A stretch of DNA of 64,000 nt from an uncultured Winogradskyella sp. (GCF_947498005.1 NZ_CANMIW010000002.1:124001-188000); one strand, 5' to 3'; numbered from the stretch's first letter, positions 1-8,475 are shown. Translations and numbers: made by a program. Notes: a model not told the origin generated them from the letters alone.

Positions 1-21
1 AATAAGACCAAGCACATTTAA

Positions 22-915
22 TTAGCTAGTCATTTCTCTAAACAAGCTTTCTAAACTAGCGTTTTTCTGATTCAGTTGTAAAATCTTCAATTCGTTGTCA
101 TGTGCAAAATCAAAAACATGAGAACGCATATCTTCTTTAGTAGAGAAAGTAATTTCATATACAAAACTATGCGTGTTTTTTACAGTAACGACTTTTGGTA
201 ATTTTAAAAGAAAAGCATCTTCAACTCTGTAGTCAAACTCAACGATAACAATTTGTTCTTGTCCAGCTCTTAAATCTTTTAAATATTTATCGGCAACTAC
301 TTCTCCTTTGTTAATTATGATTACACGGTCGCACATAGCTTCAACCTCTTGCATAATGTGTGTAGATAGAAAAACCGTTTTTTCTTTACCAATAGTTTTA
401 ATAAGATTTCTAATATCAACTAATTGATTTGGGTCTAAACCTGTGGTTGGTTCATCTAATATTAAAACCTCAGGATTGTGCAACATAGCATTAGCTAAAC
501 CAACACGTTGTCTATACCCTTTAGAAAGTTGATTAATTTTTTTGTGAGCTTCAGGTGTTAAGCCTGTTAATTCTATTACTTCTTCAATACGAGATTTTGG
601 CGTGCCATAAACATTAGCATTAAAATTTAAATACTCTTTTACATACAAATCTGTGTAAAGCGGATTGTGCTCTGGTAAATAACCAACACTACTTTGTACA
701 TTTTTTTTATCGGAAGCGACATCAAAACCATTGACTATAGCAGACCCTTCAGAGGCATCAACGTAAGTTGTTAAGATTTTCATCATCGTAGATTTTCCAG
801 CACCATTTGGACCTAAAAAACCAACAATCTCAGCATCTTTTACTTTAAAGGACACGTCGTTAAGTGCCTTTTGATCTTTGTATATTTTTGTAATGTTTTG
901 AACTTCAATAGCCAT
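22..915 (-). CDS. gldA: GldA-like gliding-motility ABC transporter ATPase
   Basis: ATP-binding subunit of an ABC-2 type exporter of the GldA family, which in flavobacteria is needed for gliding and works with GldF and GldG at the inner membrane. Walker A GPNGAGKST lies at residues 35-43, the signature LSKGYRQRV at 130-138 and Walker B LILDEPTTGLD at about 151-161, followed by the switch His in STHIM. The reading frame extends upstream to a TTG at 975, but I chose the ATG at 915 because MAIEVQNITK is where ABC domains of this family normally begin. It is transcribed away from the aromatic operon. The gldF and gldG partners are not in the window, and GldA-like ATPases with other partners also exist, so the symbol is likely rather than certain. 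Confidence 0.85.
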   Translation of the reverse strand: MAIEVQNITKIYKDQKALNDVSFKVKDAEIVGFLGPNGAGKSTMMKILTTYVDASEGSAIVNGFDVASDKKNVQSSVGYLPEHNPLYTDLYVKEYLNFNANVYGTPKSRIEEVIELTGLTPEAHKKINQLSKGYRQRVGLANAMLHNPEVLILDEPTTGLDPNQLVDIRNLIKTIGKEKTVFLSTHIMQEVEAMCDRVIIINKGEVVADKYLKDLRAGQEQIVIVEFDYRVEDAFLLKLPKVVTVKNTHSFVYEITFSTKEDMRSHVFDFAHDNELKILQLNQKNASLESLFREMTS

Positions 916-1020
916 GTTAGAAGAGTTTTGTTCAAAAATAGGTAAATCAGAATATTGAACCACTTTTTTTGACAATTCTTTAAAATTTTAAAATATTCTT
1001 TAAAAAATCAATTCAACTAT

Positions 1021-1050
1021 TTTGATTTGTAAAAATAATAATTACATTAG
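1021..1050 (+). promoter_or_regulatory. Putative promoter of the aromatic amino acid operon leader
   Basis: TTTG at 1021-1024, an 18-base spacer and TACATTAG at 1043-1050 fit the Bacteroidota pattern TTTG-N17-23-TAnnTTTG with one mismatch in the -7 box. This would start transcription near 1056-1058, just upstream of the leader peptide ATG at 1067. The call is inferred from consensus and position only. Confidence 0.45.
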
Positions 1051-1066
1051 CGATATAATTACAATA

Positions 1067-1117
1067 ATGAACATATCTAAAGCATATTATAACTGGTTTT
1101 ATTTCTTTTTTAGCTAA
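1067..1117 (+). CDS. Aromatic-rich leader peptide (attenuator) of the pheA operon
   Basis: A 16-codon reading frame, ATG at 1067 and TAA at 1115, encodes MNISKAYYNWFYFFFS. Residues 7-15 contain three Tyr, one Trp and four Phe, so eight of nine residues are aromatic. It lies directly upstream of genes for Phe, Tyr and chorismate synthesis. A base-paired terminator follows, and so does a segment that can compete with that terminator. This is the architecture of classical ribosome-mediated attenuators (trpL, pheL). Having codons for all three aromatic amino acids fits an operon that includes the first step of the common pathway. No strong Shine-Dalgarno is visible, as is usual in this phylum. 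The composition and position are seen in the sequence; regulation by stalling is inferred. Confidence 0.8.
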   Translation: MNISKAYYNWFYFFFS

Positions 1118-1122
1118 AGGAA

Positions 1123-1187
1123 CGAGACTGAATATGTATTATTTAAATATAAATTATAAAGTCTCGATTTAATCGAGACTTTTTTTT
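1123..1187 (+). terminator. Attenuator: antiterminator segment and intrinsic terminator
   Basis: The terminator stem is AGTCTCGA (1160-1167) paired with TCGAGACT (1173-1180), extendable by one or two pairs, followed by eight T residues (1180-1187). CGAGACT at 1123-1129, just after the leader stop codon, repeats the 3' arm and can pair with AGTCTCG at 1160-1166, which would form an antiterminator. A ribosome finishing the leader at 1115-1117 should cover 1123-1129 and let the terminator form. A ribosome stalled on the aromatic codons should leave that segment free. gldA and pheA diverge, so this terminator sits at the 3' end of neither gene; that argues for an attenuation role. Confidence 0.8.
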
Positions 1188-1255
1188 GTTTAACCATTAA
1201 CAATGATTGTATTTTGAATTGATTCGAGATTTAAAAACAATTAAGATTATAAAAT

Positions 1256-2083
1256 TTGAAAAAGCCAATTGCCATACAAGGAATAAAGGGATCATTTCAT
1301 CATTTGGTGGTTCAGAATTATTTTAATGTAGATTCTGAAGTAGTAGAATGCATGTCTTTTGATAGTGTTGTAGACTCATTATTAGAAAAGAAAACTGATG
1401 AGGTTGTAATGGCATTAGAAAATTCTATTGCAGGTTCAATAATTCCTAATTATGCGCTTATTGATAGTCATAACTTAAGTATTGTTGGTGAATATTATTT
1501 GGGTATAGAACATTGTTTAATGGCTTTAAATGGTCAAACAATAGAAGATATAAAGGAAGTACATTCTCACCCAATGGCATTATTGCAATGCAAGGCATTT
1601 TTTAGAACGTATCCGCATATTAAATTGGTAGAAGCTAAAGATACAGCAGATGTTGCCAAGCAGATTTCGGAACAAAATATAAAAGGAATTGCAGCTATTG
1701 CGAGTAAAAACGCTGCTGAATTATATGGTATTAACTTATTAGCAGAAAGTATTCAAACTATAAAACATAACGAAACACGGTTTGTAATTGTTAGACGAGA
1801 GGATGAGCAAAAGGCTACAACTGTTATAAATAAAGCATCTTTAAAATTTGAATTAGATCACAAAAGAGGGAGTTTAGCTACAATATTAAATGTTCTAAGT
1901 GATTGCAAATTGAACCTTACAAAAATACAGTCGTTACCTAAAATTGAAACACCTTGGAAATATGCCTTTTTTGTAGACGTTACATTTGATGTGTATACAG
2001 ACTATGAAAAAGCCGTTTCTATTTTAAAATTGATGGCAGAAAATTTTAAAACTTTAGGAGAATATAAAAACGCAAGACGATGA
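1256..2083 (+). CDS. pheA: Prephenate dehydratase
   Basis: Converts prephenate to phenylpyruvate in Phe synthesis. The N-terminal prephenate dehydratase domain spans about residues 4-180 and includes the family's TRF motif at 174-176. A C-terminal ACT domain (about 197-275, starting at GSLATILNVLSD) probably binds Phe for feedback control. There is no fused chorismate mutase domain; that activity is on the DAHP synthase encoded downstream. The start is TTG at 1256, because an in-frame stop lies at 1250-1252 and the next codons give the expected IAIQGIKGSFHH. It is the first structural gene after the leader and attenuator, and overlaps the aminotransferase by ATGA. Confidence 0.93.
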   Translation: MKKPIAIQGIKGSFHHLVVQNYFNVDSEVVECMSFDSVVDSLLEKKTDEVVMALENSIAGSIIPNYALIDSHNLSIVGEYYLGIEHCLMALNGQTIEDIKEVHSHPMALLQCKAFFRTYPHIKLVEAKDTADVAKQISEQNIKGIAAIASKNAAELYGINLLAESIQTIKHNETRFVIVRREDEQKATTVINKASLKFELDHKRGSLATILNVLSDCKLNLTKIQSLPKIETPWKYAFFVDVTFDVYTDYEKAVSILKLMAENFKTLGEYKNARR

Positions 2084-3222
2084 TAGAAGTTGCAAAACGT
2101 TTACAAAATGTAGAAGAATACTACTTTTCTAAAAAGTTGAGGGAAGTTGCGCTTTTAAAAGCACAGGGAAAACCAATTATTAGTTTAGCAATTGGTAGTC
2201 CAGATTTAGAACCGCCATTTAAAGCATCTATGACGCTTCAAGATAGTTTAGCAGATGAAAAAGCGCATCAATATCAAAGCTATCAAGGTTTGCCAGAATT
2301 GCGTCAGGAAATTGCGAATTTTTATAAAAAACAATACAAGGTAGATTTAAGTGCACAAACCGAAGTTTTACCATTAATGGGAAGCAAGGAAGGTATTATG
2401 CATATCTCTATGGCTTTTTTAAACAAAGGAGATAAAGTTTTAGTGCCTAATCCAGGTTATCCAACCTATGCTGCAGTAACTAAATTATTAGAGGCAAAGC
2501 CCGTTTTTTATGACTTAACTGAAAAGAATAATTGGCAACCAGATTTTAGTGCGTTAGAGCGTTTAGATTTAAAACGTGTAAAAATAATGTGGATTAATTA
2601 TCCTCATATGCCAACAGGTAGTAATGCAGATAATAAATTTTATGATAAGGTCATTGCCTTTGGTAAACGACACGATATTTTAATTGTAAACGACAATCCC
2701 TACAGTTTTATTTTAAATGAAAAACCAATTAGTATTTTAAGATACAAGGACGCCAAAAATGTTTGTTTAGAGTTAAATTCATTGAGTAAAACCTTTAATA
2801 TGGCAGGTTGGCGTGTTGGTATGCTAGCTGGTAACTACGATTTTGTAAGCGCTGTGTTACGTGTAAAAAGCAATATGGACTCTGGTATGTTTTATGGCAT
2901 TCAAAAAGGAGCTATTGAAGCGTTAAAGTGTTCAGATATGTGGTTTCAAAGTTTAAATAGTGTGTACCAAACACGACGAGATTTAATATGGGAATTAGCA
3001 GATAATCTTAATTGTACCTATGATAAAGATGCCACAGGCTTATTTGTTTGGGCAAAATTACCACCTCATTATAAGTCCGAAGAATTTACAGATATGGTAT
3101 TAAAAGAGCATTCTATATTTATTACACCAGGAACAGTTTTTGGAAGTAATGGGGAAGGCTATGTGCGTTTTTCACTGTGTGCATCAGAAGAGATTATTAA
3201 AGAAGCAATAGCAAGAGTTTAG
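2080..3222 (+). CDS. Class I/II aminotransferase, probably aromatic
   Basis: PLP-dependent fold-type I aminotransferase of 380 residues. The PLP lysine is K237 in SLSKTFNMAGWR. The region around N173 (NYPHMPTG), D205 and Y208 (NDNPY) and the substrate-binding R363 in VRFSL are also recognisable. Its position between prephenate dehydratase and prephenate dehydrogenase, with a 4-base overlap upstream and a 5-base gap downstream, suggests it transaminates phenylpyruvate and 4-hydroxyphenylpyruvate. Sequence alone does not fix substrate specificity, since related enzymes use aspartate or diaminopimelate precursors. It should be governed by the upstream attenuator. Confidence 0.88.
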   Translation: MIEVAKRLQNVEEYYFSKKLREVALLKAQGKPIISLAIGSPDLEPPFKASMTLQDSLADEKAHQYQSYQGLPELRQEIANFYKKQYKVDLSAQTEVLPLMGSKEGIMHISMAFLNKGDKVLVPNPGYPTYAAVTKLLEAKPVFYDLTEKNNWQPDFSALERLDLKRVKIMWINYPHMPTGSNADNKFYDKVIAFGKRHDILIVNDNPYSFILNEKPISILRYKDAKNVCLELNSLSKTFNMAGWRVGMLAGNYDFVSAVLRVKSNMDSGMFYGIQKGAIEALKCSDMWFQSLNSVYQTRRDLIWELADNLNCTYDKDATGLFVWAKLPPHYKSEEFTDMVLKEHSIFITPGTVFGSNGEGYVRFSLCASEEIIKEAIARV

Positions 3223-3227
3223 TTAAA

Positions 3228-4079
3228 ATGAATAATATTTTTATCATAGGAGTCGGGTTAATTGGCGGAAGCTTTGCTTTGGATATCAAGAAATTGAATC
3301 CCGAAAGTACCATATACGGAATTGACAAAAGTGAAGCGCATTTAGAAGAAGCAATGGCACTTAAAGTAATTGATAAAACGGCTCAATTTGAAGATTTGCA
3401 GCATGCCGATTTGGTAATATTATCAATACCAGTTGATGCAGCTATTAATGTTTTACCAAAAGTGTTAGATCATGTCTCTGATAACGCTATTGTGTTTGAT
3501 GTCGGATCTACCAAAGAAGATATTTGTGCTAAAGTAAAAAACCATCCGAAAAGAAGAAATTATCTAGCAGTGCATCCTATTGCTGGTACAGAGCATTCTG
3601 GTCCAAAAGCAGCACTGCATGGCTTGTATAAAAACAAAACGAATATTATTTGTGAGGTTGAAGACACCGCGTTTAAGCTTCAAGAAAAAGCATTAAAGTT
3701 GTTTTTAGATTTAGGTATGAGAATACGCTATATGAATCCTAAAGCACACGATAAACATATTGCTTACGTCTCTCATTTATCTCACATAAGTGCCTTTATG
3801 CTTGGTAAAACAGTTATTGATAAAGAGAAAAACGAACGCGATATTTTTGATATGGCTGGCAGTGGGTTTGAAAGCACAGTACGTTTGGCAAAAAGTTCGC
3901 CAGCCATGTGGACACCAATTTTTCAGCAGAATAAGGCTAATGTTATTGAAACATTAGAGGAGTTTATTTCAAATTTAAACCACTTTAAAAAATTGATGCA
4001 AGACGATGATTTTGAGTCAGTTTATAACGAAATGGAATCTACAAATTATATAAAAGACATATTAAACGGAATTAAATAA
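3228..4079 (+). CDS. tyrA: Prephenate dehydrogenase
   Basis: NAD(P)-dependent oxidative decarboxylation of prephenate to 4-hydroxyphenylpyruvate in Tyr synthesis. The N-terminal Rossmann motif GVGLIGG (G8, G10, G13) is clear. HPIAGTEHSG at 116-125 holds the conserved catalytic His, and a helical dimerisation domain follows. Length is 283 residues, normal for a monofunctional TyrA without ACT or chorismate mutase domains. It sits in the same operon as the flanking genes. Confidence 0.93.
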   Translation: MNNIFIIGVGLIGGSFALDIKKLNPESTIYGIDKSEAHLEEAMALKVIDKTAQFEDLQHADLVILSIPVDAAINVLPKVLDHVSDNAIVFDVGSTKEDICAKVKNHPKRRNYLAVHPIAGTEHSGPKAALHGLYKNKTNIICEVEDTAFKLQEKALKLFLDLGMRIRYMNPKAHDKHIAYVSHLSHISAFMLGKTVIDKEKNERDIFDMAGSGFESTVRLAKSSPAMWTPIFQQNKANVIETLEEFISNLNHFKKLMQDDDFESVYNEMESTNYIKDILNGIK

Positions 4080-4165
4080 TTAAAAAAACACTAATTGATT
4101 ATTAGGCTAAAAAAGTAAAACCTGATAAAAAAAGCAATTAAAACTTAGTAAAAACTAATAGCAAA

Positions 4166-5248
4166 ATGGAAAACAAGAAAGAAATGAGAACATGGTTGGA
4201 TGATATGAAATTAGATCATCCACTAGTAATAGCAGGACCATGTAGTGCAGAGACAGAAGAGCAAGTATTAAAAATAGCACACCAGCTAAAAGATACAGAC
4301 GTTAATTATTATAGAGCAGGTATTTGGAAACCAAGAACAAGACCAGGAAATTTTGAAGGTGTTGGTGCTTTAGGTTTAAAATGGTTACAAAAAGTAAAGG
4401 AAGAAACAGGAATGAAAACCTGTACGGAAGTTGCCAATGCTGCCCACGTAAAATTAGCTTTAGAGCACGACGTAGATTTATTATGGATTGGTGCACGTTC
4501 TACTGTAAGTCCATTTATAATGCAAGAAATTGCAGATGCTTTGCAAGGTACTGATAAAATTGTATTGGTTAAAAATCCGGTAAATCCAGATTTATCTTTA
4601 TGGTTAGGTGGTATTGAGAGATTGTACACTGCTGGTATCAAAAACTTAGGAGCTATCCACAGAGGATTCTCAACGTACGAGAAAACGAAATATAGAAATA
4701 TTCCAGAATGGCAATTAGCTATTGAGTTTCAAAACAAGTTTCCAGATCTACCATTAATCAACGATCCTTCTCATATTACAGGAAATAGAGATATGATTTT
4801 TGATGTATCTCAAACAGCATTAGATCTTAATTTTGATGGTTTAATGATTGAAACACATTTTGATCCAGAAAATGCTTGGAGTGATGCTGCGCAGCAAGTG
4901 ACGCCAAGTAGCTTAGTGCAGATTATGAATGATTTAAAAATCAGAAAAGAAACAGATTCTGAAGCTGCTTATAATTCTGAATTAAATAATTTGAGAGCTC
5001 AGATTGATGTTGTAGATAACCAGGTTTTAGATCTATTAGGTAAGCGGATGAAAGTTGCTGAAGGTATAGGCGCTCTTAAAAAGCAAAAGAATGTTGCCGT
5101 GTTACAAAGTAAACGCTGGAACGAGATTTTAGGTAAAATGGTTTTAGAAGGTGAAGAAAGAGGTTTGAGCGAAGAATTTATTTTACGCATGTTTAAAGCT
5201 GTGCATCAAGAATCAATTAACCGTCAAGAAAAGATTATAAACGGCTAA
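4166..5248 (+). CDS. Bifunctional DAHP synthase / chorismate mutase
   Basis: Catalyses the first step of the shikimate pathway (PEP plus erythrose 4-phosphate to DAHP) and also chorismate to prephenate. Residues 1-258 form a KDOPS-like DAHP synthase with AGPCSAE at 23-29 (metal-ligand Cys26), KPRTRP at 55-60 and NDPSH at 199-203. Residues about 272-360 form an AroQ-type chorismate mutase, with LRAQIDVVDNQVLDLLGKR and likely catalytic Arg277, Arg294 and Lys305. This domain order is known from Bacteroidota such as Prevotella, where prephenate binding to the mutase domain inhibits DAHP synthase. It supplies the mutase that PheA and TyrA lack. The gene is 86 bases after tyrA and ends at a strong terminator. 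Confidence 0.92.
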   Translation: MENKKEMRTWLDDMKLDHPLVIAGPCSAETEEQVLKIAHQLKDTDVNYYRAGIWKPRTRPGNFEGVGALGLKWLQKVKEETGMKTCTEVANAAHVKLALEHDVDLLWIGARSTVSPFIMQEIADALQGTDKIVLVKNPVNPDLSLWLGGIERLYTAGIKNLGAIHRGFSTYEKTKYRNIPEWQLAIEFQNKFPDLPLINDPSHITGNRDMIFDVSQTALDLNFDGLMIETHFDPENAWSDAAQQVTPSSLVQIMNDLKIRKETDSEAAYNSELNNLRAQIDVVDNQVLDLLGKRMKVAEGIGALKKQKNVAVLQSKRWNEILGKMVLEGEERGLSEEFILRMFKAVHQESINRQEKIING

Positions 5249-5270
5249 TTAAATTTAGTGATTATTTATA

Positions 5271-5297
5271 AAGGCTCGCCATTGGCGAGCCTTTTTT
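5271..5297 (+). terminator. Intrinsic terminator of the aromatic operon
   Basis: Perfect stem AAGGCTCGCC / GGCGAGCCTT with loop ATT, followed by T residues, 22 bases after the DAHP synthase/chorismate mutase stop codon. Confidence 0.9.
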
Positions 5298-5398
5298 ATG
5301 AGGAGCGTTTACTCACTGAAAAGGAGCATTCACGTATTGTTGGTTTTTAAAAATAGAGTTTCAAGCTAAGTTTGAGGTATGAACCAAAACCAATAACC

Positions 5399-6028
5399 AT
5401 GAAAAAAATGACTTTATTTACCGTTGTGCTTTGTTTTAACTTAGTAGCCATGGCGCAAATTTCAATTACAGGAATTGTAACTAATGATTCTATTCCACTT
5501 GAATCCGCTAACATTTTTATTAAAAGTTCTCTCAAAGGCATTGCAACTGATAGTATTGGCGAATTTAAACTCCAAGCTAAAAAAGGAGATACCTTATCTA
5601 TTTCATATTTAGGCTACAAAACCAAAGAGGTGGTTTTAGATAAAACTCATAACTTAGATATAAAACTTGAAGAGGATAGTTTTGATGAGGTTGTAGTGAT
5701 AGCTTATGGAAATCAAACGTGTACAACATTATGCTGTGGAGGTATAAGAATATGTGAGACTCATATAGAAAGTAAATCAAATAATAAAAACAAATTCTTT
5801 CCAAATCCGTCATCTAACGGTATATTTCAATTGCAATTAAATGAAAATTATGATAACGTTGAGATTTCAATAGCAAATATGTCTGGAAGAATTATTCAAA
5901 ATTCAATTCATCAAAAATTAGATAAAAATGTTGAGATAGACTTGTCACAATACCAATCAGGAATCTACATTATAAATATTATTGCAGATGGAAATCGTTT
6001 AGAACCGATTAAAGCGGTTAGAGGATAA
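5399..6028 (+). CDS. Secreted CarboxypepD_reg-like protein with T9SS sorting domain
   Basis: A 209-residue secreted protein. A signal peptide (MKKMTLFTVVLCFNLVAMAQ) precedes a carboxypeptidase-regulatory-like beta-sandwich (about 20-90). The next segment, DEVVVIAYG, resembles the TonB-box region that follows this domain in SusC-like receptors. A Cys cluster, CTTLCCGGIRIC, comes next. The C-terminus, from FPNPSSNG to the end, is a type A T9SS sorting domain. I chose the ATG at 5399 over the in-frame TTG at 5372 because it starts the signal peptide. There is no beta-barrel, so it cannot be a receptor itself. It probably ends up secreted or surface-attached; its function is unknown. Confidence 0.75.
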   Translation: MKKMTLFTVVLCFNLVAMAQISITGIVTNDSIPLESANIFIKSSLKGIATDSIGEFKLQAKKGDTLSISYLGYKTKEVVLDKTHNLDIKLEEDSFDEVVVIAYGNQTCTTLCCGGIRICETHIESKSNNKNKFFPNPSSNGIFQLQLNENYDNVEISIANMSGRIIQNSIHQKLDKNVEIDLSQYQSGIYIINIIADGNRLEPIKAVRG

Positions 6029-6054
6029 AAAGTAGACCTAATTATTCGGCCTTT

Positions 6055-6086
6055 TTTGTTCCATTAAACAATAATGACCATCTTTG
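6055..6086 (+). promoter_or_regulatory. Putative promoter of rsgA
   Basis: TTTG at 6055-6058, a 20-base spacer and CATCTTTG at 6079-6086 match TTTG-N17-23-TAnnTTTG with one mismatch. The predicted transcription start is close to 6092, so the mRNA would be nearly leaderless. This also argues against the upstream ATG at 6074 as the start codon. Confidence 0.5.
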
Positions 6087-6091
6087 TAGTA

Positions 6092-7042
6092 ATGACAGGA
6101 ACAGTATATAAATCTACAGGAAGTTGGTACACCGTAAAAACCATGAATGGAAAATTCTATGAATGTAGAATAAAAGGCCGTTTTAGGTTAGAAGGAATTA
6201 AAAGTACAAATCCTATTGCTGTAGGCGATGTTGTAGAGTTTCAGCTCGAAACTAAAAACAATACTGAAACAGGTGTCATTAACCGCATTGAAGAACGTAA
6301 AAATTACATTGTACGTAAGTCTGTAAATTTATCTAAGCAAACCCATATTATTGCTTCTAATATTGACCAAGTGTTTTTGTTGGTCACTATAGATAATCCA
6401 CCAACATTTACAACCTTTATAGACCGGTTTTTAGTTACAGCAGAGGCATACTCTATTAACACCGTTTTGTTATTTAATAAGGTAGATACTTATGATGAAG
6501 AAACAATGTTAGAGGTAAAGTATCTGGCAAGTATCTACAGAAAAATAGGCTATGAGTGTATTGGTATTTCAGCAGCCACAGGGAAAAATATAGATAAGGT
6601 AAAAACCATTATGGAAGGCAAAGTAAGCATGTTTGCAGGCCATTCTGGTGTGGGTAAATCTACTTTAGTCAATGCTATAGAACCATCTTTAGATTTAAAG
6701 ACAAAAGCAATTTCTACGCAACATAGTCAAGGGCAACATACCACTACTTTTGCAGAAATGTTCGATTTAAGTTTCGATGCTAAAATTATAGATACACCTG
6801 GTATTAAGGGTTTTGGTGTTGTAGATATGGAAAAAGAAGAAGTTGGTGATTATTTCCCTGAATTTTTTGCTCTAAAACAAGATTGTAAGTTTAACAATTG
6901 TATTCACTTTAACGAGCCAAAATGCGCCGTAAAAGATGCTTTAGAAGCTAATGAAATTTCGTATTCGAGATACAAGAGTTATGTTCAGATTTTAGAAGGC
7001 GAAGATGAACATTACAGAACAGATAATTATGATAACGAATGA
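6092..7042 (+). CDS. rsgA: Ribosome small subunit-dependent GTPase A
   Basis: Circularly permuted GTPase that helps late maturation of the 30S ribosomal subunit. An N-terminal OB fold is followed by the G domain in permuted order: NKVD (G4), then GHSGVGKST (G1), then DTPGIKGF (G3). A zinc-binding C-x4-C-x-H-x5-C motif (CKFNNCIHFNEPKC) completes the family. The start at 6092 (MTGTVYKSTGSWY) matches the usual N-terminus and the promoter position; the ATG at 6074 would add six residues. The 3' end overlaps the next gene by ATGA. Confidence 0.93.
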   Translation: MTGTVYKSTGSWYTVKTMNGKFYECRIKGRFRLEGIKSTNPIAVGDVVEFQLETKNNTETGVINRIEERKNYIVRKSVNLSKQTHIIASNIDQVFLLVTIDNPPTFTTFIDRFLVTAEAYSINTVLLFNKVDTYDEETMLEVKYLASIYRKIGYECIGISAATGKNIDKVKTIMEGKVSMFAGHSGVGKSTLVNAIEPSLDLKTKAISTQHSQGQHTTTFAEMFDLSFDAKIIDTPGIKGFGVVDMEKEEVGDYFPEFFALKQDCKFNNCIHFNEPKCAVKDALEANEISYSRYKSYVQILEGEDEHYRTDNYDNE

Positions 7043-7371
7043 AATGTATTGTTACATTAGTTATAGGAATGTTTTTAATTTCATGTGGATTAGATGAGCC
7101 TTATTTCATGTCGGTAAAAATCACAAATTGTGACATAGTTGTAATAAATGAATCTTTTATGGAATTGTCTGCTCAAGCATTACAGTCTGAGATTTATAGG
7201 AAAACTAAGGGTTTGGATTCATTACAACTCTCTAAGTTTTTCGTAAAGTTAAGTATATCGCCTAATACACCAATGGAAAAAGTATCACTAGTTAAAAGTG
7301 AACTTCAAAAAGCGAATATTTTAAAAATTAGGTTCTACGAGATTGAAAATGTAATTTGTGGAGGATTATAG
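7039..7371 (+). CDS. Small putative lipoprotein
   Basis: A 110-residue protein with a lipoprotein signal: hydrophobic residues 4-15 and lipobox LISC with Cys16. The residues after the cysteine (GLDEP) are acidic, which in flavobacteria can mark export to the cell surface. I do not recognise the mature part. It overlaps rsgA by 4 bases and ends 5 bases before dtd, so the three are probably co-transcribed, which supports it being a real gene. Confidence 0.6.
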   Translation: MKCIVTLVIGMFLISCGLDEPYFMSVKITNCDIVVINESFMELSAQALQSEIYRKTKGLDSLQLSKFFVKLSISPNTPMEKVSLVKSELQKANILKIRFYEIENVICGGL

Positions 7372-7376
7372 ATAAT

Positions 7377-7829
7377 ATGAAAATAGTTATTCAAAGAGTA
7401 TCAGAAGCTAGTGTTACTATTGAAGGTAATAAAGTCGCAGAAATAGGTAAAGGGCTTTTAGTTCTGCTTGGTATTGTAAATGAAGATACACAAGAAGATA
7501 TCAGTTGGCTTTGTAATAAAATAATAAACCTGCGTATTTTTCCAGATGAAAATGGTGTGATGAATACATCACTTAAAGCGTCTCATGGCGATGTTATTTT
7601 GGTAAGCCAGTTTACACTGCATGCAAGTACAAAAAAAGGAAATCGTCCAAGTTATATTAAAGCGGCCAAACCAGATGTTGCCATTCCTCTCTACGAAAAA
7701 TTTAAAGAGACGCTTCAACTTGCTTTAGAAAAACCAATACAAACTGGTGTGTTTGGTGCAGATATGAAAGTGAGGTTGCTCAATGATGGTCCCGTAACCA
7801 TAATAATTGATTCTAAAAATAAAGAATAA
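7377..7829 (+). CDS. dtd: D-aminoacyl-tRNA deacylase
   Basis: Hydrolyses D-aminoacyl-tRNAs to stop D-amino acids entering proteins. The 150-residue product carries both signature motifs: SQFTLHASTKKGNRPSY (SQFTL, near residue 79) and NDGPVT near the C-terminus (Gly-cisPro). The start at 7377 (MKIVIQRVSEASV) matches the family; an in-frame ATG at 7356 lies inside the preceding lipoprotein gene. The stop codon overlaps the next ATG by one base. Confidence 0.93.
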   Translation: MKIVIQRVSEASVTIEGNKVAEIGKGLLVLLGIVNEDTQEDISWLCNKIINLRIFPDENGVMNTSLKASHGDVILVSQFTLHASTKKGNRPSYIKAAKPDVAIPLYEKFKETLQLALEKPIQTGVFGADMKVRLLNDGPVTIIIDSKNKE

Positions 7830-8347
7830 TGGCCTCAGTTTTTGGTCATGGTTTTCTAGCCTTTACAATTGCAAAAGTTTTAGATTCAAAATCTAATAAA
7901 TTACTTTTATTTTTAGCAATAGGTTCTGCTGTGTTGCCAGATTTAGATGTTTTAACGTTCAGTTTTAATATTAGCTATGCAGATCCATTTGGCCATAGAG
8001 GTTTTACACATTCTGTCTTATTTGCTCTAATTTGGAGTCTAATTTTGGCGTTCATATTTGGGAAATCTAGAAAGCTGATATTTACAATAGTCTTATTTTT
8101 AGCTACTATTTCTCATGGTGTTTTAGATGCTATGACAACAGGAGGTAAAGGTGTTGGTTTTTTTATTCCTTTTGATAATACAAGATATTTCTTTCCATTT
8201 AGGCCTATAAAAGTTTCTCCTATTGGTGTAGAAAAGTTTTTATCTGAATGGGGAATTAATGTTATTTTAAGCGAGTTTAAATATATTGCGTTACCATGTT
8301 TGGTTGTCTTAATTGTAATTTCCGCGAGTAGAAAAATAAATTTTTAG
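7829..8347 (+). CDS. YdjM-like membrane metal-dependent hydrolase
   Basis: A 172-residue membrane protein of the DUF457/YdjM family, annotated as inner-membrane metal-dependent hydrolases. Conserved His/Asp motifs typical of the family are visible: HGF near residue 7, LPDLD near 36-40, HRGFTHS near 56-62 and SHGVLDAMTTGG near 95-106. Between them are about four hydrophobic helices. It is translationally coupled to dtd (one-base overlap). The physiological substrate is unknown. Confidence 0.8.
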   Translation: MASVFGHGFLAFTIAKVLDSKSNKLLLFLAIGSAVLPDLDVLTFSFNISYADPFGHRGFTHSVLFALIWSLILAFIFGKSRKLIFTIVLFLATISHGVLDAMTTGGKGVGFFIPFDNTRYFFPFRPIKVSPIGVEKFLSEWGINVILSEFKYIALPCLVVLIVISASRKINF

Positions 8348-8475
8348 TTTACGTTTCAAAATCAATTCTGTAGATCGTCGAAAAAAAATATTTCGTAGGA
8401 ATTTTATGATAAAAATTATTGCTAGAAATAAATTAACTTTCTATATTGTAGCACCTAACAAATTTATTATCAAGT

